From Bacilli bacterium (GTDB lineage Bacteria > Bacillota_I > Bacilli_A > RF39 > UBA660): 51,044 bases of DNA. The notes under the pieces are model-generated. The model was not told the origin of the DNA, did not search any database, and saw only the letters and a list, made by a program, of their open reading frames with translations. Both the position numbers and the translations under genes were made by a program. The stretch covers positions 1 through 51,044 of the forward strand of contig JAGAHP010000020.1 of the NCBI GenBank assembly GCA_017627015.1. The letters are read 5' to 3'. Each line of letters begins with the position of its first letter. The stretch's first letter is position 1. Below are positions 14,373-21,125 of this stretch, one piece after another.

Positions 14373-16946
14373 ATGAAGAAAGTTATATTAGTTGATGGCA
14401 ACAATTTATTATTTAGAAGTTATTACGCAACTGCTTATTCTGGAAATTTAATGAAGAATTCAAAAGGTTTTCCAACAAATGCACTATATGGTTTTTCTAA
14501 TATGCTTAATAAGATTATTAAGGATGAAAAACCAGAGTATATGATTGTGGCTTTTGATAAGGGTAAAACTTTTAGACATGAAAAATATGAAGAATATAAA
14601 GCTGGAAGAATTAAGACTCCAGATGATTTAAAAGTACAATTTAAACCATCAAGAGAACTTACTAGAGCACTTGGAATTAAATGCTTTGAAATAGATAATT
14701 ATGAAGCAGATGATATTATAGGTACTTATTCTAGAATGATTGATGAAAATCCAGAATATGAAGGCTTAATTGTAAGCTCTGATAAAGATTTACTTCAGTT
14801 AATTAGCCCAAATGTTAAAGTAAAATTATTAAAGAGTCACGATTATATTATGATGGATGAAGAAGAATTTAAAAAGACTTATGGTCTTGAACCTATAAAA
14901 ATGATTGATATAAAAGGACTTCAAGGTGATCCATCAGATAATATTCCTGGGGTTAAAGGAATAGGTGAAAAGACTGCTTTAAAACTACTTCAAGAATATG
15001 GATCTGTTGAAGGAATATATGAAAATATAGATAAAATAACTGGTGCGACTAAACAAAAATTAATTGATGGCAAAAAAGAGGCATTTGATTCAAAAGACAT
15101 TGCCACTATTTTTAAAGAGGTAGAAGTTCCTTATTCTTTAGAAGAATTAAAAATAGGAGATAAAACATCTGATTTAAGAAAAATATATGAAGATTTAGAA
15201 TTCTATTCATTTTTAAAAGATGTTCCAGAAGAAAAGAAAGAAGAAAAGAAAGATATAAAAGTAAAAAATGTATCAGATTTATCAGAATTAGAATTAGAGG
15301 AAGAAATAAGTGTCTTCTTAGAATGTGATAATACTAATTATCATGACGCTAATTTATTAGGAGTTTCTATTTATGATGGTAAACATGCTTACTTTGTTAA
15401 TAAAGATTTATTTATGACATCAAATATATTAAAAGGACATATTGTTAATACATATGATGCGAAAAAGAATATAGTGCTTTTAAATAAGTATGGAATTAGT
15501 TTTGATAAATATGAATATGATTCAATGATCGCTGCGTATATTCTTAACTATAATGTTAAAGATGATGCGGCTTATCTATCATCTAACTTTGGATATGAAT
15601 GCACTTTGTATTCAGAACTTATGAAAAAAGATTTAACAGATGATATTCTATCTAAAGAAGGAATAATAAAAGCTAGATTTATTCATGAAACTAAGTCTAA
15701 ATTTATTAAAGAAATGGAAGAAGAAAAATCTATAGATTTATTTAATAAGATAGAGATGCCACTTACAAAAGTACTTGCCTCTATGGAAATAGAAGGTATT
15801 AAAGTAGATATATCTGTTTTAGATAAAATGGGAGAAAAACTACTAGATAGATTAAATGTATTAGAAAAAGAAATATATGAAATTGCGGGATTAGAATTCA
15901 ACATTCAATCTCCAAAACAATTAGGAGAAGTATTATTTGAAAAGTTAGAAATACCTTATCCTAAAAAGAAAAAGACTTCTTATTCTACTTCTAGAGAAAT
16001 ACTAGATAAGATTAAAGATTATAGTCCTATAATAGAGAAAATAATAGATTATAGAACACTTGCTAAATTATATAGTACATATATAGAAGGTATAAAAAAA
16101 GCAGTTAAAGAAGATTCTCATTTACATACTATTTATACTCAAACTCTAACTAGAACAGGAAGACTTTCTTCAATTGAACCTAATTTACAAAACATACCAA
16201 TTAGATATGAAGAAGGTAAATTAATTAGAAAAGCATTTGTACCAGAAGAAGATTCTATATTTATATCATCCGATTATTCTCAAATAGAACTTAGAATATT
16301 CGCATCTTTATCAGAAGATAAGAATATGATTGATGCATTCAATAGCGGAATAGATATTCATACAAAAACAGCAATGGATATATTCCATGTAAAAAAAGAA
16401 GATGTTACTAAGTTAATGAGAAGACAGGCTAAAGCAGTTAATTTTGGTATTTTATATGGAATTAGTAGTTTTGGACTTGCAGAAGACATAGGAACTGATT
16501 TTAAAACTGCTAAAGAGTTTATGGATACATATTTAGATACATTCCCTAGAATTAGAGAATATAATGAAAAGGTAGTAGATGATGCGTATAAGAATGGATA
16601 TGTACTTACTATAATGAATAGAAAAAGAAAAATAGATGAATTATCTAATACCAATTATATTATTAGACAACAAGGGGAAAGAATTGCGCAAAATACACCA
16701 GTTCAGGGAAGCGCAGCAGATATATTAAAGAAAGCAATGATAGAAATATATAATGAATTTAATAAAAAGAAATTAAAAAGTAAAATGATTCTTCAAATAC
16801 ACGATGAACTTATATTTAATGTACTAAATGAAGAAAAAGAAGAAGTAAAGAAGATAGTTAAAGATAAGATGGAAAATGTGTATAAATTAAGTGTTCCTTT
16901 AGTTGTAGATATGGAAGAAGGAACTAATTGGTATAACACTAAATAA
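14373..16946 (+). CDS. polA: DNA polymerase I
   Basis: Repair and Okazaki-fragment polymerase with 5' nuclease. The N-terminal 5'-3' exonuclease (about 1-290) has VDGNNLLFRSYYA, YEADDIIG, SDKDLLQL and QGDPSDNIPGVKGIGEKTA. The central 3'-5' exonuclease region (about 295-470) lacks the metal-binding motifs (ECDNTN replaces the usual D-x-E), so proofreading is expected to be lost, as in Bacillus enzymes. The polymerase domain has motif A DYSQIELR (D634), the O-helix RRQAKAVNFGILYG and motif C HDE (810-812). It has 857 residues. It is translationally coupled to the Nudix gene and ends at a strong terminator. Confidence 0.97.
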   Translation: MKKVILVDGNNLLFRSYYATAYSGNLMKNSKGFPTNALYGFSNMLNKIIKDEKPEYMIVAFDKGKTFRHEKYEEYKAGRIKTPDDLKVQFKPSRELTRALGIKCFEIDNYEADDIIGTYSRMIDENPEYEGLIVSSDKDLLQLISPNVKVKLLKSHDYIMMDEEEFKKTYGLEPIKMIDIKGLQGDPSDNIPGVKGIGEKTALKLLQEYGSVEGIYENIDKITGATKQKLIDGKKEAFDSKDIATIFKEVEVPYSLEELKIGDKTSDLRKIYEDLEFYSFLKDVPEEKKEEKKDIKVKNVSDLSELELEEEISVFLECDNTNYHDANLLGVSIYDGKHAYFVNKDLFMTSNILKGHIVNTYDAKKNIVLLNKYGISFDKYEYDSMIAAYILNYNVKDDAAYLSSNFGYECTLYSELMKKDLTDDILSKEGIIKARFIHETKSKFIKEMEEEKSIDLFNKIEMPLTKVLASMEIEGIKVDISVLDKMGEKLLDRLNVLEKEIYEIAGLEFNIQSPKQLGEVLFEKLEIPYPKKKKTSYSTSREILDKIKDYSPIIEKIIDYRTLAKLYSTYIEGIKKAVKEDSHLHTIYTQTLTRTGRLSSIEPNLQNIPIRYEEGKLIRKAFVPEEDSIFISSDYSQIELRIFASLSEDKNMIDAFNSGIDIHTKTAMDIFHVKKEDVTKLMRRQAKAVNFGILYGISSFGLAEDIGTDFKTAKEFMDTYLDTFPRIREYNEKVVDDAYKNGYVLTIMNRKRKIDELSNTNYIIRQQGERIAQNTPVQGSAADILKKAMIEIYNEFNKKKLKSKMILQIHDELIFNVLNEEKEEVKKIVKDKMENVYKLSVPLVVDMEEGTNWYNTK

Positions 16947-16950
16947 GTGT

Positions 16951-16997
16951 AAAAATGGAGTAAATAACATATAATTTATGTATTTATTCCGTTTTTA
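16951..16997 (+). terminator. Terminator after polA
   Basis: AAAAATGGAGTAAATA (16951-16966) pairs with TATTTATTCCGTTTTT (16981-16996) through 16 positions with two G-T wobbles. Confidence 0.88.
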
Positions 16998-17042
16998 AAT
17001 GGTATAATTATAATAGAGAAAGCATAAAATATAAAGAAAAAG

Positions 17043-17071
17043 TTGACTTTATATTGTATTTGTGTTATGAT
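17043..17071 (+). promoter_or_regulatory. Promoter of the 141-residue unknown gene
   Basis: TTGACT (17043-17048), 17 bp, TATGAT (17066-17071) preceded by TGT. It excludes any start codon upstream of about 17078. Confidence 0.82.
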
Positions 17072-17113
17072 TTCAACGCCAAATCAAAATTTAGTCAAGA
17101 TTGGAGGGATAAT

Positions 17114-17539
17114 ATGAGAGATGTTTATATTTTTGAATATTTAAATGAAGCAGAATTCAAAAAGAGAGAAAGATCTGTTAAAAAGTACAATATGTTTGCG
17201 TTCAAAAAGTTAATATTTGATTTTTATCCTGAAATGAAAGAAGGTAACTTCTTAGGGACTATAGTAGGTGAAGATAAAGAAAAGAATACAGTTTCTTATG
17301 AGTTGTCGCTTCCTACAGATGATTTATTTATAAAAGTACATGGAGAAATAGTTCTTCATTATGATGTATATACAAATAAAAATATAGTATTACTTAAAAC
17401 AATAACACCAGAAGCCTTACTTTTAGAAGGACATAATACTGAACTTGGTGCTTATAAAGGTGTTATGATAAGTAAAGAAAATGCTGAAAAAGATAAATTT
17501 AAGATTGATTTATTAAATATGCTTAATGGAAATAAATAA
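17114..17539 (+). CDS. Protein of unknown function, 141 residues
   Basis: A soluble, charged protein that I do not recognise. It starts at the ATG behind GGAGGG (17103-17108), beginning MRDVYIFEYLNEAEFKKRER. An in-frame earlier TTG lies upstream of the promoter and is not used. It has mixed alpha/beta character, no cysteine, no signal peptide and no membrane segment; the middle (TIVGEDKEKNTVSYELSLP, DLFIKVHGEIVLHYD) looks like a beta-sheet-rich fold. A single-gene transcript between its own -35/-10 promoter and a palindromic terminator, it lies between polA and a surface-protein operon; neither neighbour suggests a role. Confidence 0.75.
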   Translation: MRDVYIFEYLNEAEFKKRERSVKKYNMFAFKKLIFDFYPEMKEGNFLGTIVGEDKEKNTVSYELSLPTDDLFIKVHGEIVLHYDVYTNKNIVLLKTITPEALLLEGHNTELGAYKGVMISKENAEKDKFKIDLLNMLNGNK

Positions 17540-17562
17540 GGTTTTAAAACCTTATTTTTTTT
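17531..17562 (+). terminator. Terminator of the 141-residue gene
   Basis: AATAAGGTTTT/AAAACCTTATT, a tight palindrome at the stop codon, followed by TTTTTTTT. Confidence 0.9.
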
Positions 17563-17584
17563 GTAAAATGATAGTAAATATGTG

Positions 17585-17611
17585 TTGATAAATAGTAAAA
17601 TATGGTATAAT
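17585..17611 (+). promoter_or_regulatory. Promoter of the surface-protein gene at 17633
   Basis: TTGATA (17585-17590) and TATAAT (17606-17611) with a short 15 bp spacer; TGG before the -10 makes it an extended -10 promoter. Confidence 0.65.
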
Positions 17612-17632
17612 CAAAATAAGTGAGGGATGATT

Positions 17633-18817
17633 ATGAGTTTTATAAGAGACAATATAGTAAAAATATTATTTGGTATTATTGCATTAGTAATAATTATTGT
17701 AATAGCGGTAGCGTGTTCACATAGACCACAAACGGTTAATACTGATACTGGCTATCAAGAAATGGAAAATAAATTACAAAGTGCTGCGATTAAATTAACT
17801 AGTAAAAATAAGACATTACTTCCAAAAGTAATAAATGATACTAAAAAAATTAGAATTAGTACTTTAATTGAAAATAATTATTTACCTGAGTTTCATGCTC
17901 AAGAAGATAGAAATGTTAAATGTACTGGTTATGTAGATATTATTAAAAAGTATGAAGATCAAGAAGACTATAGATTTACTCCATATATTAAATGTGGTAA
18001 ATATTACGAAACTAAAACTATAGGTAAACATATTATTGAAAATGAACCACTTGTTACTAATACTCAAGGTTTAGTTCAAGTTGAAGTAAAAAAAGATGTA
18101 CAACCTAATGAAGAAAATAAAGATCAAAAATATTATTCATATTATTTTAAAGGTGAATATCCAAATAACTATTTAGTTTTAGGAGAAAGATTATATAGAA
18201 TAATTGAAATAACAGAAGATGGAAATCTAAAAGTAATATCAACAAATAGAACTGGTGGTTCTTATATTTGGGATAATAGATTTAATACTGAAAAACAAAG
18301 ATATGATGGAATTAATGAATTTGATAAGAGTAGAATTAAACAAAATTTAGAGTTTTTATATGGAAATACTAGTGAAGATGCTGGTGAAATATATTTTTCT
18401 GATTTAGAAAAAGAATATATAGTAGAACATGATTTCTGTGTTGGTAAAAGAGCATCAAGTGATAAATCTATTTCATACAATAGTGAATGTTCAGTAACAG
18501 AAAGTATGTATGTAGGTTTAATATCAATTGCGGATTATTATAGAGTAAGTACATCTAAATATTGTGATCAAGTAGGTAAGAGTGAATGTAATAACTATAA
18601 CTATTTATTCTCATTAGATCCAGGTAGAGATATTACATTATTAACTTTAACAGGAAATTCAGATAATACATATGAAGTATATATGATTTATTATGGACAA
18701 TTACAAACAAAGAAAGCAAGTACATCAAAAAGATTATTCCCAGTTATATATTTAGATAAGAATATTATTTATAAATCTGGAGATGGAAGTGCTAAAAACC
18801 CATATTATGTAAGGTGA
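17633..18817 (+). CDS. Membrane-anchored surface protein, pilin-like anchor
   Basis: A protein of 394 residues exported or anchored by one N-terminal membrane segment (about 9-28, after SFIRDNIVKI) with the rest predicted outside the cell. The N-terminal opening SFIRD(N/L)(I/L)VK is shared with the 877-residue repeat protein at 21126, pointing to a common export route. A middle part carries paired cysteines (VKCTGYVDI and YIKCGKYYE), and the C-terminal region (about 170-394) ends VIYLDKNIIYKSGDGSAKNP, a C-terminus common in uncharacterised Bacillota surface proteins. Start: the ATG at 17633 has a 6-base spacing from GAGGG, while the one at 17627 abuts it. ATTTCTATGTGC-type catalytic motifs are absent; no enzymatic role is suggested. 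Confidence 0.7.
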   Translation: MSFIRDNIVKILFGIIALVIIIVIAVACSHRPQTVNTDTGYQEMENKLQSAAIKLTSKNKTLLPKVINDTKKIRISTLIENNYLPEFHAQEDRNVKCTGYVDIIKKYEDQEDYRFTPYIKCGKYYETKTIGKHIIENEPLVTNTQGLVQVEVKKDVQPNEENKDQKYYSYYFKGEYPNNYLVLGERLYRIIEITEDGNLKVISTNRTGGSYIWDNRFNTEKQRYDGINEFDKSRIKQNLEFLYGNTSEDAGEIYFSDLEKEYIVEHDFCVGKRASSDKSISYNSECSVTESMYVGLISIADYYRVSTSKYCDQVGKSECNNYNYLFSLDPGRDITLLTLTGNSDNTYEVYMIYYGQLQTKKASTSKRLFPVIYLDKNIIYKSGDGSAKNPYYVR

Positions 18818-18824
18818 TTTGATT

Positions 18825-19736
18825 ATGGAATTAATATTACAAGAAAAAGAATCTAAAAAAGAGGTTATTCTATATTCAAATATTGCAGAAAGAGGAATAG
18901 ATTTTGTAACAACAATCTATGATTCAGATAAAGATTTATTAGAATCACTTAATTTAGATGCTGAAAAATTTAATGTTATAAAAAGATTTAAAGATAAAAA
19001 TGGAAAACTTGAAGAAAAAATATTAACAAATGAATATAATGGAATATTTACTATTTTAGATGATAAAGAAGAACAAGAAAAATTTGAAAATGATATTTTA
19101 AATATGGATTTAGGTATTGCAAAAATGTATATTTCTTCTGTTTTTTGTACTAGAGCTAGATATAAGTTTAATAGTTATCTTGATAAAACTAAGAAACCTG
19201 TTGAAAAACTATTTGAAGAAGTAGATTATATGCTAGAACTAAATGATAGAAAAAAGTGTTCTCCTATAGTATTAGAAAACGAAAAAGAAAAATATAAAGA
19301 AGCAATTCATAATTATTTATATGATGAAGATGGCAAACCTTTTTATTGTAATTTTCTTGGTTTTTATAAAGTATTATGCAATGAAAATATATTAGATAAA
19401 AATTTAGAACCAGTTAATCCATATATAAAAGAAGGTATTTCATCTTTGTTTAGAGAAAAATTAGTGAAATACGTTACTAACGATAAAATAGAACATGAAT
19501 CTAGAAGTGCATTAGTCAAACTAGATTCTATTAAAAATAAAATAGGTGATTTAGGAAATACTTCTTATGATGATCAAGAACTTCATACTGCTATAACTGA
19601 AAGTTATGATGATATAGATGAATTTGAAACAAATTTAGATATATTAATGGATGAACAAGGTTTATCTGATGAAGATAAAATAATCGCAAGATCTGAAATG
19701 AGAAAAAAATTCGAAAAAAAGAATAAAACAATATAG
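18825..19736 (+). CDS. Protein of unknown function, 303 residues
   Basis: An acidic, largely helical cytoplasmic protein with no recognised domain. It starts at the ATG 8 bases after the upstream stop, with AAGGTGAT as ribosome site; a TTG two codons earlier is in the same frame but sits too close to that site. No signal peptide or membrane segment is visible. The last 70 residues are strongly charged (SYDDIDEFETNLDILMDEQG) and may form a coiled coil. It is co-transcribed with the anchored surface protein, so it might act on or regulate it; this is positional inference only. Confidence 0.72.
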   Translation: MELILQEKESKKEVILYSNIAERGIDFVTTIYDSDKDLLESLNLDAEKFNVIKRFKDKNGKLEEKILTNEYNGIFTILDDKEEQEKFENDILNMDLGIAKMYISSVFCTRARYKFNSYLDKTKKPVEKLFEEVDYMLELNDRKKCSPIVLENEKEKYKEAIHNYLYDEDGKPFYCNFLGFYKVLCNENILDKNLEPVNPYIKEGISSLFREKLVKYVTNDKIEHESRSALVKLDSIKNKIGDLGNTSYDDQELHTAITESYDDIDEFETNLDILMDEQGLSDEDKIIARSEMRKKFEKKNKTI

Positions 19737-19755
19737 GGATTATTCCCTTTTTTTG
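19735..19755 (+). terminator. Short terminator before xerC
   Basis: AGGGA/TCCCT stem with a 4-base loop and a run of seven T. Its T-run is followed 12 bases later by the xerC start, so part of the transcript may read through. Confidence 0.75.
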
Positions 19756-19766
19756 GTGGTGATTGG

Positions 19767-20654
19767 ATGGAACAACTTATTGAAAAATTTATTGATTTTT
19801 TAAAAGTTCAAAAGAATTATTCTTCATTTACTTTGTTAAATTATAAAAAAGATATAGAAGAATATGAAATGTTTTTGAAAGAAAAAAATTATAACTATAA
19901 AAATATGGATTATAAAAAGTGTACTGAATATTTACTTTTTTTAGATAATAGAAATCTTAAAAAGACTAGTGTTTCAAGAAGACTTAGTTCTTTAAGAACT
20001 TTTTATAAGTATTTAGTATTAAATAATTTTGTTGATAATAATCCATTTTTATTAGTGTCATCACCAAAAAAAGAAAAGAAAATGCCAAAATTTATTAATT
20101 ATTCTGGTATAGAAGAAATATTTAATATACCTAATATAAAAACAAAAGAAGGTCAAAGAGAAAGAGTAATATTAGAAATATTATATGGATCAGGAGTAAG
20201 AGTATCTGAACTTGTTAATATAAAAATAAAAGATATAGATTTTAGTAATAAAACTATATTAATATTTGGTAAAGGTTCAAAAGAAAGGCTTGTTTCTTTT
20301 GGAGAACCAGCATTAGATTCAATTAAGCAATATATAAATGATGGTAGAAAGCAATATGAAATAGAGAGTGAATATCTAATAGTAGGAAAGAATGAAGAAC
20401 AATTAACAACTAGAAGGATAGAACAAATAATAGGGGAATTAATAAATAAAACAAGTATTAAAATGAATATAACACCACATATGTTTAGACATACATTCGC
20501 AACCCATTTACTTGATAATGGATCAGATTTAATTGCAGTACAAGAATTATTAGGTCATGAATCACTCGCATCAACTGAAATATATACACATATATCTAAT
20601 GAACACTTAAGAGATGTATATTTAAAATGTCACCCTAGAAATAAGGAGAAATAA
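19767..20654 (+). CDS. xerC: Tyrosine recombinase XerC-like
   Basis: Site-specific recombinase expected to resolve chromosome dimers at dif with a partner or alone. The N-terminal SAM-like core-binding domain (about 1-85) precedes the catalytic domain, with all six residues visible: R145 (GSGVRVSEL), K169 (GKGSKERL), H238 and R241 (HMFRHTFATH), H264 (LGHESL) and the nucleophile Y273 (EIYTH). The C-terminal DVYLKCHPR tail resembles XerC/CodV of Bacillota. It has 295 residues, the family length. GGTGGTGAT is the ribosome site. It is followed after 1 base by an Smr gene. Nothing around it (integrase direct repeats, excisionase) suggests a mobile element. Confidence 0.9.
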   Translation: MEQLIEKFIDFLKVQKNYSSFTLLNYKKDIEEYEMFLKEKNYNYKNMDYKKCTEYLLFLDNRNLKKTSVSRRLSSLRTFYKYLVLNNFVDNNPFLLVSSPKKEKKMPKFINYSGIEEIFNIPNIKTKEGQRERVILEILYGSGVRVSELVNIKIKDIDFSNKTILIFGKGSKERLVSFGEPALDSIKQYINDGRKQYEIESEYLIVGKNEEQLTTRRIEQIIGELINKTSIKMNITPHMFRHTFATHLLDNGSDLIAVQELLGHESLASTEIYTHISNEHLRDVYLKCHPRNKEK

Positions 20655-20655
20655 T

Positions 20656-20913
20656 ATGAACGATATTTTTACAAATTACTTACCATCTATCGATTTACAT
20701 GGAGAAGATAGAGTTAATGCTTTAATAAAGGTAGATGAATTTATTAATGATTCTATCAAATTAAAACATAAGAAAATAATTGTTATACATGGTAAAGGAT
20801 CATGGGTTTTAAAAGATTCGATACATAATTATTTAAAGAAAGATTCAAGGGTTGAAGAATATAGTTTAGATATTAATACAGGTCAAACAATAATTAGTCT
20901 TAAAATAGACTAA
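20656..20913 (+). CDS. Stand-alone Smr-domain protein
   Basis: An 85-residue protein consisting only of an Smr domain, which elsewhere forms the C-terminal nuclease part of MutS2. DLHG (13-16) and HGKG (45-48) are the signature motifs; NTGQTII near the end matches the G-x-T-V/I element. The usual HGKG-x-G glycine is replaced (HGKGSWVL). Possible roles are nicking of recombination intermediates or, as for MutS2 and SmrB, cleavage of mRNA on stalled ribosomes; sequence does not decide. It is coupled to xerC with AAGGAG in the xerC end. Confidence 0.88.
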   Translation: MNDIFTNYLPSIDLHGEDRVNALIKVDEFINDSIKLKHKKIIVIHGKGSWVLKDSIHNYLKKDSRVEEYSLDINTGQTIISLKID

Positions 20914-20920
20914 TTTTTTT
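20893..20920 (+). terminator. Terminator of xerC-smr
   Basis: TTAGTCT (20894-20900) pairs with AGACTAA (20907-20913), followed by seven T. The right arm contains the smr stop codon. Confidence 0.87.
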
Positions 20921-20930
20921 GTTTCAAAAT

Positions 20931-20958
20931 TTGACAAATATTCATATTTGATTATAAT
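20931..20958 (+). promoter_or_regulatory. Upstream promoter P1 of the repeat-protein gene
   Basis: Consensus TTGACA (20931-20936) and TATAAT (20953-20958), 16 bp apart. RNA from here would have a leader of about 160 bases. Confidence 0.82.
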
Positions 20959-21059
20959 ATACACTCAATCAAACGAGGGGTGTTTTATATTATTTTTTAT
21001 TAAAAAACTAAAATAGGTTTAATTTGTTATATTTAAAGGTCAAAATGAGTGCCAAAAAT

Positions 21060-21088
21060 TTGACAAATAAGGTAACTTATGTTAGTAT
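21060..21088 (+). promoter_or_regulatory. Downstream promoter P2 of the repeat-protein gene
   Basis: TTGACA (21060-21065), 17 bp, TAGTAT (21083-21088). The 15 bases AAAATTTGACAAATA around this -35 (21055-21069) are identical to those at P1 (20926-20940). Confidence 0.75.
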
Positions 21089-21125
21089 AAAGCACGTTTC
21101 ATTTAAAAAGAAGGGGGATTTTTAT

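Noticed and set aside
14373..16946. Functional 3'-5' proofreading in DNA polymerase I.
   Set aside because: The D-x-E metal site and the later exonuclease aspartates are not found in the central domain.
17633..18817. Use of the Mollicutes code (TGA = Trp).
   Set aside because: Genes end at TGA at natural lengths (18815-18817 and the peptide genes), and tryptophan is TGG in conserved motifs.
19767..20654. The tyrosine recombinase as a mobile-element integrase.
   Set aside because: XerC-type motifs and C-terminus, coupling to an Smr gene, and no attachment repeats or phage genes nearby.
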